Source: Venturia oleaginea
Taxonomy: Eukaryota > Ascomycota > Dothideomycetes > Venturiales > Venturiaceae
Direction of reading: 5' to 3'
Length of the DNA stretch: 64,000 nucleotides
Assembly: GCA_013176395.1 (NCBI GenBank)
Contig: JABMLP010000016.1
Coordinates: 1,240,001 to 1,304,000 of the forward strand
The translations under genes and the position numbers were made by a program. The notes under the pieces are model-generated. The model did not search any database. It saw only the letters and a program-made list of their open reading frames with translations, and was not told the origin of the DNA. Below, piece by piece: positions 1 through 12,084 of the stretch. Positions within the stretch are counted from its first letter, which is position 1, and every line of letters begins with the position of its first letter.

Positions 1-2
1 TC

Positions 3-395
3 TTCGCACTCATCCTCCTCATAATGGTCCTGTGGGCTTCCATCTCCGCAATCCTCTCCAAGAACCCCGATATCCGCTATCAACCCATGCGCGACGATCG
101 CGGCTCCTTCATAAAATCCAACTCGCAGAATAATCTCAATGACGAGCTCGATGCGCTCGGAGTAGCGGCAAGAGGTGACGGAGCACGCAGTCAAATGAGC
201 ATGGTGAGAAGAGGGGAGGGAAAGCTGCACAAGCCTATGATACTTGATGATGAGTCAGGTGGAAGTGGCAGGACATTAGTCGGTGATGGTAATGGACATG
301 TACAGGGAGGCGCCGCACATCCGTTGATGGCAGAAAGGACCGAGAGTCCGGCACGGCATAATGATGGACCGTGGAAGAGAGGAGTTGGGTATTGA
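3..395 (+). CDS. C-terminal end of a TRP-like / ML-domain membrane channel protein (partial)
   Basis: The reading frame enters from outside the window and is open from base 3 to a TGA ending at 395, giving about 130 residues. It begins with the end of a hydrophobic segment (FALILLIMVLWASI), followed by a polar cytoplasmic tail containing DIRYQPMRDDRGSF and ELDALG. That tail recalls the C-terminus of fungal TRP-like (Flc/Pkd2-type) membrane proteins, which carry an ML-like lumenal domain and act in calcium or flavin-related transport. This is family knowledge; the diagnostic domains lie upstream of the window. The rest of the tail is low-complexity and rich in Gly, Arg and Ser, as such tails often are. 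The start codon is not visible. Another multi-pass protein with a similar tail cannot be excluded. Confidence 0.6.
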   Translation, partial: FALILLIMVLWASISAILSKNPDIRYQPMRDDRGSFIKSNSQNNLNDELDALGVAARGDGARSQMSMVRRGEGKLHKPMILDDESGGSGRTLVGDGNGHVQGGAAHPLMAERTESPARHNDGPWKRGVGY

Positions 396-916
396 TTGGC
401 ATTGTGAGTACTTGGGAAGAAGGGGTATTCTTGGGGTGAGACGGCTCTTTCCATTATTAACGATACCTAAGGCTGGCATCTTTGACACGATTAATGAATG
501 TAGATATGGAGTTTGGACAAGTACGAGGTATCTCCTCGCGGGGTTGAATTCGAAAGGGTTGTGGTTATGCATGCGTGTTGTCACAGTCTCATCTGTTGCG
601 CCTCACTTGGTGTTTTTTTGGCGACAGCAATGGAACTTCAGCTGTCGTCCACGAAGAAGGGGCAGCTGAGACTCATTGGAACTCCGTAATGAGGAAAGAG
701 AAGGCACTAAAGTCAAATTCGCGAACGCTAATATGTATGGCGGAGCCGCATTTGACCACCTATCCCAACCCCGAGCATCTCAAGGACTTAGGCTCCAAGG
801 GTGTGGCGTGGACCACCAATCTGGCTTGCCAAGGTCTCACCGCTGTCTTTGTATGCGGAAAAGTACAGCAACCTATCGCACGATTCCGTGGCCCCATCAC
901 TAATCTCGTCTTCCGC
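396..916. other. Intergenic, no gene seen
   Basis: This stretch lies between the stop of the TRP-like gene and the end of the decayed minus-strand gene. The short open frames here show no recognisable protein and no convincing intron signals. It probably holds the 3' flanks of two convergent genes. Confidence 0.4.
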
Positions 917-1891
917 TCACTTCCTAGAATATAGTTCCCCTCGCGCTTCATGGTACGTCTTTCGCTCTTCTTCTGCACTGCTAACCTGAAGACGCCTCGA
1001 TCTCTTGATCTCAGTATATCCCTGAACAAGCATTGCTGTAAACTCTTCGACAGGAAATTGATCATCATATTCCAAGCGAAGGATCCGTTTTGACTTCTTT
1101 CCGGCTTCGAGAACGAATTTATAACGGAGGAGCGCATGGATGGGTGGAATAGGCTACCAGTATCTACCCTCTGAGGCGATTTCGACTCCTTTTGCACGCT
1201 GGGGCGAAGCTTCTGTAGTGATGGTGTTAGTGGTACGAATGAGTGAGGAGGTACTTACCCAAACTGCATATTCTTAAGTTGGTTACTCACTTTCTGGTTG
1301 ACGAAGATAGCGCGCTGAATGGATAGACGATGATTCCACAATCGATATAGAAACCGATTCGGAAGATGTCCATCGGTAAATGTATGTAATCCTCCTCTGG
1401 CTCAATCAAACAAACAACAAACAACCAACGCATCCACCTCGGATCCAAATCTAAACTCGGACTTATCGTCCAGCGGGGCCTTGAAAAATTCCAATTTCCT
1501 TTCCGCAGGTTAGGCAGGCCTTTAGCTCGATCCCGCCTTGGAAAGTCTGCCATTACATCGACCGGCATGTTGGAATATGTGATACCGGATAGAGATACAA
1601 CCCTCGCCACTGTAGTCTCGAATCAAATTCCTCAAGTGACGGGTATTGATTGGTAAGCCAGAGCGTATTCGCACCATACAATACCGATCGATACACCCTC
1701 TCGATAAACCAACTGGGAGCATTGCAAAAACTGTGATGTCGTAAGACAAGGGAGGGAGGGATGTTATTGAATTCCCGACTCTGATGTCGTTCTGTATTCA
1801 ACGCCTGGCTGGGAATCTGGGGGTCGTTGTTATGCGTGGGGCAGACATTGTATTTGCGGGTGTTGTCGTGTAGTGTCTGTTCCATGGGCAA
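917..1891 (-). pseudogene. Decayed multi-frame gene, unrecognised
   Basis: Reading the minus strand from an ATG at 1891, coherent protein-like stretches occur in different frames. They include a piece with SLEEFDSRLQWRGLYL, a piece with MRWLFVVCLIEPEEDY followed by MDIFRIGFYIDC, and a final run containing KKSKRILRLEYDDQF and EEFTAMLVQGYTEIKR that stops at 917. A good intron (GTAAGT, CACTAAC, CTACAG) lies near 1211-1260. The pieces cannot be joined without crossing stops such as a TAG just before the last run. The layout resembles fungal F-box-like or DUF7730-type proteins, but this is weak. I regard it as a gene broken by point changes and frameshifts. Confidence 0.35.
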
Positions 1892-3397
1892 TCGGAGTTA
1901 TCGTGGTTGTCGTGTTTGTCGGGTAAGTCGGTGATACCGATGATGTGGAGATTGCGGTAGATTTTTAGCTGAAGCTCGGCTGGGAGGTTGAGGAAGTTTG
2001 GCGTTGCGTGGTGAGAGGGTGAGGTTTGTTGGTTGTTGAAAGGATGTGTGGGAATTGCGAGGAGCTGTAAGGAGAAAAGGGAGTAGTAAAGATAAGTAGA
2101 TTGTTGATGTATTCTGTATAAGTTTGTGATGATTATTAATACGGTCTGTTAATAAGTCTTCTCAAGCAACAGGACAGAAGAGTATAGCTATCTGTATGCA
2201 ACCAGCCGATCCTATTCCTCACATTCAGAGGGGCGGAACACAACGAGCTCATCTGTATCCCCAATCAGCTATCCCAGACTTACATTCTAGAGGCGTCAGA
2301 AACCATTGGACTACTCCAAACTCGCCGCCTGGTTTTGCCAAGGACATTCGACACAACGACTCCATACACACCTTCTCCCAACCTCGAAAGTCGATTTTTA
2401 CCGCACAGGCAGATCTACCCAGCCACAAGTATTTCACCGAATGTAGTCCAGCAAGAACAACCACCTCTCAACCCCTGCGCCATCACGCTCCCTAAAACCA
2501 AGCCAGCCAACCAACCAACCAGTCCCCAAAAAAGTCCATAACCCAAGAAAAACAAGAAAGACAAAACGAAGCACGGCGATCCCCTCCCCTCGAAGACGTA
2601 AAAAACCACTTCTACCCTACCCCACCCTACCCTATCTATCCCCTCATCCCAACGTTCCCCAGCAGCGAAAACATCCAAACACTCTAAAAAAAAGCACTGT
2701 AATGTATACTTCTCCATTCCAAGTCCTCCAGCATACCAACATCTTTCCCACTACTCCGTTTAATAGATGGCTTCTTCACTTTCAAGATCCTTACACTTCC
2801 ACGCTCTTACAGACACAGAGCAGTCCGCTACTGGTGATCTTCAATCCCAGATCTAAGATCAACTATGTAAGGGCTTCAAGCAAAAAGGCATACATCTCTC
2901 TCTCTCTCTCAATTTGCGTTTAGAATAAAACCCGTATTACCTACTATCCGAACATCTTTTCCATAACGAACAGACGAGCACCCTTACCCCCCTCTCCCAA
3001 GCCACCACACCACTCAACACTCCCATCTCACAACCCAACATCAGAGCGTCAAAAAATCCAGGATCAAGACCAAAGACTAAGACCAAAACGCGCTCCACAA
3101 GAAGCGTTGATGAAATTACTTGCCCAAGCTTCAGTCTTACATCTCCCCACACGCATCAACGCCAAACGCCATACAAACCAACGACAGTCTAAAACCCCCT
3201 GTCCATCCAAGACTGATAACAAAACTAAGCGGGTGCTCCAACAAGAACATAAAACTCACAGATTATACACGACCCTCTCCGAACTCTACCTCCCCCATTT
3301 TCCTTCACTCCTCCCACACGTCCTCCCAAACATCACTTCCACCCCACGTACCAACCATTTGAATGGCCCAAGTTCAACCACTCCTTTCCGAAGCTAG
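1892..3397. other. Gene-free stretch, C/T-rich on the plus strand
   Basis: No gene is supported. The plus strand is unusually rich in C and A from about 2440 to 3390, with runs of CCAACC, CCCCTCCC and a TC dinucleotide run near 2892-2910. The open frames here follow this composition and look spurious. The right part would be the 3' flank of MVP1. Confidence 0.4.
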
Positions 3398-5951
3398 TCA
3401 CTCGCTCGCACTCGTCGGCATCGCCCCAACACTATCCGCCAACCCTCTCCAACAATCAGCCTGCAACTCGGCATACTTGACCCTTTCCTGCGCCCATTCC
3501 TGATGCAACCTACTAACCGCATACTGACTGCCCTGGAAATAATGGATTTCATCGCGGATGCATTGGCGGATGAAGACGTGGCGGGCGTGTTGGGCGACGA
3601 TGCTTAGTTTGTCCTGGAATTCGTTAGTTTGAGTGTTGCGAGAGAGGCGCCAAAAGAATGGGCCAGGCAGAGAAAGGGTAAAGGGTGAGGGTAAGATGGG
3701 CAACATGATGAGACTTACCCGATGAATAGCATCCTCCACCTTCTCAATCTCGCCAGGTTTAATACCTTCGGTTCTCTCCCTGAGCAATTCGAGTTTTCGT
3801 GTGTTTCCATCAATCCTCTTCTCCAACTGCGGAATGTTATCTTTGTCATATCGATCCCTCCTGTCAAACATATCTCTAACACTGACAAGACAATCCCTCT
3901 GCCTCTTCATATCCTCAAGAACACCCTCATCCCAAGCCCTCGCCTCATCTTCCAATAGTGCCTGGCTAGAACTCAAATGCTTAGCCGCTGCATTCAACCC
4001 CTCATTTAACATGGGAACATCGTTAGTGTCAACCGCGTATGTATCGCTTGTCGCGTCCGTACAGGCTTCCAGCGCCCTTGAGAAACGATAGTTTTCTGAT
4101 GCCATGCCTTCATTTCTCTTGACAAGGCGTTCAAGCATGTTACACAGATTGATGTAAATCTCCGCACTTCTCCTGACACCGCTTCTCACCCTGTCGAATA
4201 GGTCTTGTAAATCTGGTGCCAGACTATCCTCGAGACCAGGTGGCAGGGGTTTATCCTTGAACTCTTCGACGACGGAAAGGTTGGCTTGTTTGCGCCAGAC
4301 GGCCAGTTCGGTGGGCACGGTGAGGAACATAATAACCAATTGCTCTTGGCTGAGGACGGGGTGATGGACGAGGGCATTTGCGAAGCGGACGAGACCTCTA
4401 CGGCGTTTTTCAACAAAAGTGGCATCGGCGGCTAGGTAGTTGCCATTGACTGTTAGCAATTAGCTCTGATACTTCCCAATGTATGGCAAGTTAAGTGAAC
4501 TTGGGGGAAAACTTACTCGCCACCCTCTTCGGTGGTAACAATGGCAGTTGCCTGAACGGATATCTCTTATGCAGGCAGTCCAACAGCCAAACAAAATCGC
4601 TGTATCTGCGAATGACTTTGCTGTTCCTCCTGGCACTCACAACCTCATAATTCCGATGCTGGAAGAACATCATTCCCTCCTTTTCACTGATCGAAGTAAT
4701 CATAATCGTCTCTTCGACACCAGGCGCCACAGGTCTAGGCGCAGATGAATTCGTCCTGCCAATTCCAGGGGGAGTATTATTGCCAGGTTGATCACTTCCT
4801 CCATCGTAACCACCGCCATTGCCTAGACCCGAATTGCCAAATGAATCCGTCGATGTGCCTATATAACCTCCCCAGCCTGCATCACCAGCAGCAGCGGGAC
4901 GACTGGGAGCGCGGTGGTCGGAGCTGGAGGTCGAGTCTCGTGGGTTTGAAGAGGTGGTGAAAGCGCTCGTAGTGCGTTGAGGGAGAGTGGCTGGTGTCTG
5001 GGATATATTCGTAATGTCCGGCGTCTGCCATGTAGTCGAAGCTGGCACTTGGCTAGGAGCCGCAAACCCGTTGGTTCCAGTCTCCTCACCATGTCCATGA
5101 TTATGTCCCCTGTGTAACTCCGGACTTGCCCAAGGATCAGCCTCCAGGCCGAATGACGGTTTGCGGGGCATATTCTTCGCCTGGGAGCTGAACGCTGTGG
5201 GGGAAATAATCGGGGAATTGATTGTCTGAGGTGCTGGGCGTTGTGGTGTTGTTTGGGCGGGCGTAGCTGGAGATGGCGGCGCAACTTCTTTCTTCACCGT
5301 GAGAGAGCCTAAATTAGGAATCGGGAGGCCTGGAAATGGTTGTTAGCAAGTCCCATCTCATCAGAAGTATGGTGAAGTAGAGCAAGGGATTTAAGACAAA
5401 GTCGAATCAAGATCAAGTCTCAAATCTCTGCAGAGACCTCGAGACTCAATCTCAACCCAAGACCTCTTCAATCTGATCCCATCCCGCCCAAAATGATAAT
5501 CCAACTCACCATTCCTCCTCTCATCAACCCCATCTAAACTGACCTCCTCCCCTTCCTGCCCCAAACCAATAAGTGCCATCAAAACATTAACCTCCCCCCT
5601 CCCCAACTCTTTTCCCCCATCTCCCCCAAAAATCTCCAAAATCTCCGCTTTACTCTCTTTGTCCAGGTCCTTCGCCTCTCCAAGTATACTGTTTACATTT
5701 CTCCTTTCCGCGCCCAGCTCGTCATAAACATCAACGTACGTCTCTGGCACATCCCCACCCTCCAGTAGCCTCTTGATCAACTCCGCCCTTCCAGCTTTTG
5801 CTTTTTTAGGCGTGGGGAGCCCCCATCCCGCATCATCATCGTCATTGAACAAGCCCGATCCTGTGCGCGAATGTGTAGACGGCTCGTCGAAGAGAGAGGA
5901 TTTCTGTTTAGAGGCGGGAGGATCATCTGAGAACTCGCCGAAAAGTGACAT
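3398..5951 (-). CDS. MVP1: Sorting nexin MVP1 (PX-BAR)
   Basis: Four exons, complement of 3398-3613, 3719-4449, 4517-5329 and 5510-5951, join in frame to 733 residues. Donors are GTAAGT or GTGAGT and acceptors AG. MVP1 sorting nexins bind phosphatidylinositol 3-phosphate and act in endosomal retrieval and vacuolar protein sorting. Residues 1-350 are an acidic, Ser/Pro-rich lead with short conserved blocks. The PX domain spans roughly 352-470 with the RRYSDFVWLLDCL signature near 387. A helical BAR-like half follows, with many charged heptads such as RKLELLRERTEGIK. The ATG at 5951 (MSLFG) was preferred over one nine codons upstream because MVP1 proteins usually begin MSLFG. Length is normal and no lesion is seen. 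It lies downstream of palH on the same strand, but the genes are separate units. Confidence 0.93.
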
Positions 5952-6703
5952 TGAGCCTATCGTCTCTGATGATCGCAAGGTGGTAGGGCGGTGGTGACAA
6001 AAGAGACTTGTTTTTGTTTTCGTTGTGGTCGTAGTAGGTATGGTTTGGGGGGTGGGTGTGACGCGGGGAGGTCGACGGTGGTGGGAAGGAGGATGGAAAG
6101 ACTCGGAGGATTCAACAATCGTGTATGCACCAGAATATCAATCTGTGATGCGTGGAAGAGCTCGCGTGCAATGGTATTGATACCTCCTCAAGAACAGTGG
6201 ACTTCCTTGGTTGCTGGGTATGATGCCCGTTACGTGCCCAAGCTCCAACTCAAGTTAGGCTTAGCTCTATCTCTACACCAAAACCTTGCTTTTTTTAGCC
6301 ACCGAATATTCAATCACAAGAATACGGGAGACCAAGTAAAGTCAGTCAATAGGAACAAATAAGACTTTTGACATTCGTTTGGTATGTAAATGTGAATGTA
6401 TGCGGTAGCCTTCAAACTTCCATCACCACTGCTATGCACGACGCACAAATAACCACCACACATCTAAATGATATCGTCTCAAGCAATAGCTTTTAGGGTA
6501 GCGAATCCAAATCTCCGTCCACAAACAAAACAAAGTATGGGGTATAAGTTGCGCAAAAAGTCTTCCAACCGTCACTGCCAGTGCCAACCCAAATCCAAAC
6601 CAGGATCCCGCCTAGCCGAGAATGCAGCGCCATCGTTATGCCAAAATTCGCTCAAACTACTCCAAAATCAAGTGAAACACGGTGCTAAGAGACGCCCAAA
6701 AGA
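5952..6703. other. Intergenic between palH 3' end and MVP1 5' end
   Basis: This should hold the MVP1 promoter and the palH 3' untranslated region. No coding sequence or repeat is supported. A G-rich stretch lies just upstream of MVP1 at about 6030-6080. Confidence 0.4.
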
Positions 6704-8885
6704 TCACGATCCAGGCGGCCTGGCCCTCTGAATCTCATCTCCCGTCTCGTCAGCAGGATGTCCAACATGACTGGAAGAATGTTGGCTACGATTGGAAGGC
6801 AGTCGCGGAGAGCGTTCAGAATTTACAAGTGTGAGCCCTTGTGACATTGGCGTAGCCGGACTCCACATCCGCCCCCTCGGGTTCGCCGGAATAATTGTAA
6901 CTGGTAAGTCAACCTCAGGTTTCTCACCACTCCTCTTCTCGCGCCATTTGTCACCTTGTTCAGCCGCGAAGGCACCTAACCTCCCTTTCACGTCCCAAGG
7001 CTGGTAGTTATGTGCTGGCTGTGGCCGCGTGGATGCGATGGGAACTGGATCAATGACTCTGGCATTTGCAATCTCGGCTGGCGGTGCTGCTTTTCTTCGT
7101 TTGAAGGGATTGCTGAGTTGGAAACGTGATGTTGGTTCGCGGGTCGGTGCGCTGTGTTCGATATCATCGGATTCTTCGACGAAGTCTTTTTCGTAAATCC
7201 TGTCCCCTTCTGCACCACCAAATCGATGACGAGGATCGACTGGAGGCGGGTCTTGCTGTGACGCTCTATGTGGAGCATATCTGACAACAGGCGGTGTTGG
7301 TGTGGCAATGGTGTGGTATCTCACCGTGTATAACGTACTTGATGCGCTCGTCGTGTCTGTCCGACTTACTGGTGATATAGCTGCCGGCGGCGGTGTTGGA
7401 TATGGGGCTGTTGCGGATCCAGCCATGTTCTGATCAAAGTCCTCTCCAATTTTTGAGAGCCTCCCCTGTCCTAACTCCTTTGCAAACATCATGCGTCCCG
7501 AGTCACGGATATTTCGCGAGTGAGGCTGATCCTGGCCAGAAGAATAGACTGTAGTTCCTCCTAGACTGTTGTCGCTGTCATCTTCCCGACGTACCCAGAA
7601 CCTTCGCCGCTGAGGCCACACAACCTCTTCTGATCTACTCGTTTCCAGCATTTCGTCTCCATCAAAAACTTCTCTACCCAGGATTCCATCTTTCTTTTCT
7701 TCTCTTTCAAGAGCTTCAATTCGTTCTACCCACTCCCAAACAATCACACTAGCTGCGGCTGCACCAACCCATCGAAAGTAATCCCCCCATCCCGCAACAC
7801 TGGCATTCGAAATATCTGTGATGAAAAAAACTACTGGGGTCGATATTGCGATCATGGACAAGAAGGCCACGACGACAATATTCTTCATATCTTTGTGATA
7901 GAAGGCATACCGGCGCTTGCATATCGCATAGTAGACAACCCATGCAGCGTAGAGCATGGATAAGGCTAATTGGAAGAGATAGCTCAGGGCCGGGATTGCG
8001 TCTTGGAACCGGCGCGGCCGGGCCTTGGTGGTGTGGCTGCCCATGAAACTGTTGAGACAAGAAAAAGTCGAGTCGAGGATGATAAGGGCAAACCCGATCC
8101 ATTTGATTAGTACTTTCTCCTTGTGGCGAGGGAATAAGCGGATCAAAGTCTGGACCTGGGCCAACCAGAGGAAGATATCGGATATGATGCGTGAGACCTT
8201 GATCTCAGTACTGGCGACGACTTCTGTTCGAAGAGCTTCGGCATTCATGTATCCACGAACGTATTGTCGCTCAGCCACCTCGAACGTGTCTGCTGTCGCA
8301 ATAGTCAGGGATATCGCCACAGTCAGCGCAGCAACCTTTTGTAACCACGGTCGCGAACCAACGCCGATGACAGAATTGCTACCCTGCGCACCGCCGATCA
8401 TTCCGTGTCTGTTCAACATCCCAAATCCTCCTCCTGCTCCGCCGATAAAGAAAGTCCTAGGGGTGATCATGAGCATGATACATAACATCCAGGCGATAAC
8501 GGTGGCAGCGCCCGTCGCGTAGGCTTGTGGGGTGACGGAGGCGTGGAAGGGATCCCTAACGTCAGTGATTCCCGAGATTCCGCCATCCGTGAAGGAAGCG
8601 GCCAGCGATGTTTGCGGCGAGCATTCAGGCGTGAAGACGGCGTTACTGGTGAGGGTGATGGTAGACGTGGGACTGAGGACGAGATGACCGCCGGAGGGGA
8701 GCGTAAAGGGCGTACAGTGCTGTGGATACGTTAGTGACATTGTTTCATATCCTTTGTTCCACGTCGCGTCGTACCGGTCGTTGAGTCCTCGTCGGCTGGT
8801 GTTGGGAGGAGGTCGAGGAGGGAAACAGCTGTCTGCGACCGAGGACAAAGTCGTCAACCATGTCTTCTATGTCATCCGGCGGCAT
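6704..8885 (-). CDS. palH: pH-response sensor PalH / RIM21
   Basis: Two exons, complement of 6704-8719 and 8775-8885, give 708 residues. PalH/Rim21 is the plasma-membrane receptor that senses ambient alkaline pH and signals through PalF and the ESCRT-linked Pal/Rim proteins to activate PacC. After CTPFTLPSGG, seven hydrophobic segments lie near residues 105-124, 164-182, 214-232, 240-258, 283-302, 316-340 and 349-368. The family block WEWVERIEALE...GREVFDGDEML follows, then a long polar cytoplasmic tail. The long frame itself has no early in-frame ATG before MSLTYP. A 55-nt intron (donor GTACGA, branch CACTAAC, acceptor CCACAG) joins it to an upstream exon starting at ATG 8885, which I take as the true start. 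An alternative is initiation at ATG 8740 without the intron. Confidence 0.93.
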
Positions 8886-10229
8886 GCCCCTCTGTGAGGC
8901 TCTGTGGTCGGACGTGTGTAGTGGGTAGTTGGCGGGAGATGTATCAGTGTGGTAGGGTGGTGGTGAGGTTCTTCTTTCTCAGCCAGCGCCAAGCTTATTC
9001 GTGGGTCACTAATAGAGTGACGGGTAGTCGAGAGTGCTTAGACTCGTTCGTCGGACAGGAACCTGATAAGTCCTCACGGGGGATGTCTGGCCGCGCGCAA
9101 GCACGGAGGTAGAATATGCTTGCTTTTGCCGACTCGGGCTTTCTCTTTCATCGTACTCCCGAGAATAGATTGTGGGTGCTCATGGCATTGTGATGGTAGA
9201 ATGGTAAGATACAGTACAGGATGGTGGTCAATAACTCGATCAAGCACAATTGCTGCCCACAATTGCTCCGTTTCAGATTGACCGAGTCCTTCCTCCCCTC
9301 GAGCTCTCAGGACAATAGGACACGAACACCTCTCAACCACGTCAGCCCACTGCATCAAGCACCTCCTGGCAAACATCCTGACGCCAGTATGACCAAGAAA
9401 AGGCTTGTCGCAAACAAAGAAGCAACGGCTGTGCCTCGCCCGACAATCGTCGCATAAGCCCCGAAACAAACCGGGTTTGACTGGGCTGTCGCGGCCATGG
9501 ACGGACACACCAGCGCACACTTGATCAGCACCACCAGCACCACCAGCAGTCCACCACCACCAGCTTGCAACTGTTGCACGGTGCCCTTCGACAAGCACCG
9601 CCCTTCGACAGGCACCACGACCTGGAAAATTCAAATCATCGGCTGTCACCCTTCGATTTGTCAGCAAGATGGGCTTCTTCCGTGCGAAGTCCCTGCCATT
9701 TCTATTTCAATTCTACGTCCACCTCCGCAAGTATCTGATTTATCATCTCACCTTGCCCGATCCAACCCCAAACCCACAAACCCACAGGACCTGGAAGAAG
9801 TCAAGTGCACCGACAAAACGTGTTCAGTGCATCTTCTGCGAAAGGTGTTGGCGTTGCACTTTTGGATTCTCAAATCTGGTCGGAGCGAATGTAGTCGGGG
9901 GATGGGGTGGCCAGAAGGACGCGAATATGATAAGAGTAAGACAACCGAAATTTCCCCATTTCGACGCTCTATTTCTCCGTCTAGTTAGCCGACTCCAGCA
10001 CACCTGAGCTAATCAAAAATGACGATATCTCACAGCGCGCTTTCTGCATTACAATCTGGTAGCCAATCAGAAATTCCGCCGTAGATTATTAAGTGCCCGC
10101 CTGGGCTGAATTTCTACGAGACAAACTTTACTACCTACAAGCCTACATAGTAGACTCGGCGCTGGGCAACGGCAGCAATTCCCATAAAGCGCGTGTTCGC
10201 CGATTCTGGTCCGTCTAGATCTAGTAAAA
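8886..10229. other. Long upstream region of palH, no gene supported
   Basis: Several open frames up to about 197 codons occur on both strands, but none has recognisable domains. The longest, on the minus strand at 9074-9667, is rich in Cys, Trp and Arg as expected of a chance frame. CACCAG repeats are present near 9520-9560. This is most likely promoter and leader sequence for palH. Confidence 0.35.
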
Positions 10230-10853
10230 ATGACTAGATTCCAAGATGCTTTCTACGGCGGCACTATAAAGCGTTGGCTCATTCTGGTAGGATTACCAAG
10301 ACTTCCACGGCGAATGATATCTTCTTTTACTATCGATGATGAAGCCCATTCGCCAGGCCACAACTCTATTGACCTCGAGGTCACGATGGCGGCGCTCGTG
10401 GACCAGTTATTCTGTCACGAAAGTCGTCGCCAAGCACGTTCTGCCCACCTTTTTTTCAATCAAATCTTCATAATACTGGCCAAATCTCAATACAGGCCCC
10501 TTTGGCCGGAGAGCTCACAGACAGAGCCCTCGCAACCCGCTTCTTCCATGGAAAAAACGCGGCTGCAAGATCGGCGACCGAACCCTTTGACTCCAATACC
10601 TCACCGAGTACCATACGTCAAGTCAAAATATCTGTCCAAGGCTATAAGTTTCTCCACCAGCACGCAAAAAGCAAGATATCAAGACACAGTGGATTCAAAT
10701 GTCCGGCCATTCGCGACCATAGGCATGAAGATAATCGGCTCTGGACCAGTAAATCGAGACTTGAAGGATACGTCACTAGAGAGAGGACCTACAAATCAAA
10801 TTACAGTACGCCGCTTTGAACCTTCGGGAACCACTCCATATAAGCCAAGATAA
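10230..10853 (+). CDS. Hypothetical protein, 207 residues, unrecognised
   Basis: An uninterrupted frame runs from an ATG at 10230 to a TAA. The predicted protein is basic, with scattered Arg/Lys and Ser/Thr-Pro, and has no signal peptide, membrane segment or known motif. No introns are needed. Nothing in the neighbourhood suggests a role: palH lies 1.3 kb away and transposon-like DNA begins shortly after. It may be a lineage-specific gene or a chance frame. The only support is its length in DNA of average composition. Confidence 0.25.
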   Translation: MTRFQDAFYGGTIKRWLILVGLPRLPRRMISSFTIDDEAHSPGHNSIDLEVTMAALVDQLFCHESRRQARSAHLFFNQIFIILAKSQYRPLWPESSQTEPSQPASSMEKTRLQDRRPNPLTPIPHRVPYVKSKYLSKAISFSTSTQKARYQDTVDSNVRPFATIGMKIIGSGPVNRDLKDTSLERGPTNQITVRRFEPSGTTPYKPR

Positions 10854-11224
10854 CAGAGGCTAACGTGGTCGAGATAACTCAATCCTCATTGCTACTTCGC
10901 CTGCCCCATTGTCTAACCTAACCAAATTCTCTGAACCATAGTAAGGGTGGTTTCAATAGCAAAGGTAGAACTCCACGATCATAATCTGCACATAGTGTGT
11001 ATGAATGATTCTCCTTATTTCATTCGCTGTTTCATCGTTTCAGCACATTTTTGTAAGATTATCTCTTGAGTTACTCGATACGAGTGAGAATTTGCTCTTA
11101 TATTTACTATACCCATCTTCTCCCGCTTCCTCGAGATGTCAACTGTACAATATGGGTCGGCAGCTCGCGGTAAGCCTTAAATTATAAAATCGCGGGCGCC
11201 GCAAAACCCATTGACGAGACTGTA

Positions 11225-11373
11225 CTGTGGTACCAGCGGTTTTCAATGTCTATCGGGCCTATAATATTTTGACTGCCGCAAGGATTCGCAGGGGTATTTT
11301 TGCTGTAAAGCGGATGCGAGGCAAGGTTGACAAGGTTGAGGCTGCTTGACATTTAAAACCGCTGGTACCACAG
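11225..11373. mobile_element. 149-bp TA-flanked miniature inverted-repeat element, family A copy 1
   Basis: The element starts CTGTGGTACCAGCGG and ends with its reverse complement, CCGCTGGTACCACAG. It is flanked by TA on both sides (11223-11224 and 11374-11375), as for Tc1/mariner-type insertions. The inverted arms are about 26 bp with one mismatch. The centre contains CTATCGGGCC and TTTGACTGCCGCAAGGATTC, shared with the copy at 26531-26679. It has no coding capacity. Confidence 0.85.
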
Positions 11374-11375
11374 TA

Positions 11376-11700
11376 GATGGAATGAGTTTCGTAGCTATCT
11401 GCGATATAATTACCAACTATATTTGGAAACTCCAATTATTCTCTTCGAGGCTAAGAAACGAATATATAAGTCGAATGGTACTCGTTATATTTATTCTTCC
11501 TTTTCATATCTTTACTACGTGTTCATCCGTTTTTCTTCGTGTTAGTCACATCTCTACTAGCTAGTAGAATGTAGTGCAGAGTCCAGCGGCTAGACTTCTT
11601 ATATTATTCCTCGCGCAATTAACAATAGTATTACAGATCACCTCAAGGTTGAAGAGCAGGAAGGCAGACTCGCAAAGAATGGTTGGATAACAAGAAGTTA
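11376..11700. other. A/T-rich intergenic, no gene seen
   Basis: The sequence is rich in TA and TT dinucleotides with only short frames. The composition suggests RIP-like decay of older repeats, but no family could be named. Confidence 0.35.
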
Positions 11701-12084
11701 TTGTTAGGACTGATAATGGAGGGGAATCCTTCGTGCACACAGGATGAGACTGGTGCGACGGGGTCAGTCCTAAAGGGGAATAGTACGTGCAGGAGTCACG
11801 TGATATTCACACAATTCCCACAGGTCTTGGCAAGGCTTACAGGTGTGGGAAGTGTGGGAAAAGGCCAAGAGGTGTGGGAATACACCTTGGCACCCAGAAC
11901 CAGAAGGGTATATAGGGAGGACGTTGGACGGACTTTCCTCTCTCTCTTCATGATTATCTCATGTTATGTTTCTCACATAGGAGCTTCTTCAACCTACTAC
12001 AGTAACGACCTTTTACTTAGATACAATCAAGCACAAGTTATATGCACAACAAGCAAGCCCACCCCCAACCTTCATACTAACCGA
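11701..12084 (+). repeat. Possible solo LTR or LTR-like promoter segment
   Basis: The stretch begins TGTTAGGACTGATAATGG and ends near ACTAACCGACA, giving TG...CA ends. It contains three GGTGTGGGAA motifs between 11839 and 11880, a CACGTG box near 11797 and a TATA-like GTATATAGGG near 11909. This is the layout of a retrotransposon U3/R region. No second copy or target duplication is visible in the window, so the call is tentative. Confidence 0.25.

Noticed and set aside
9074..9667. 197-codon minus-strand open frame upstream of palH
   Set aside because: Rich in Cys, Trp and Arg with no recognisable motif; more likely leader or promoter DNA.
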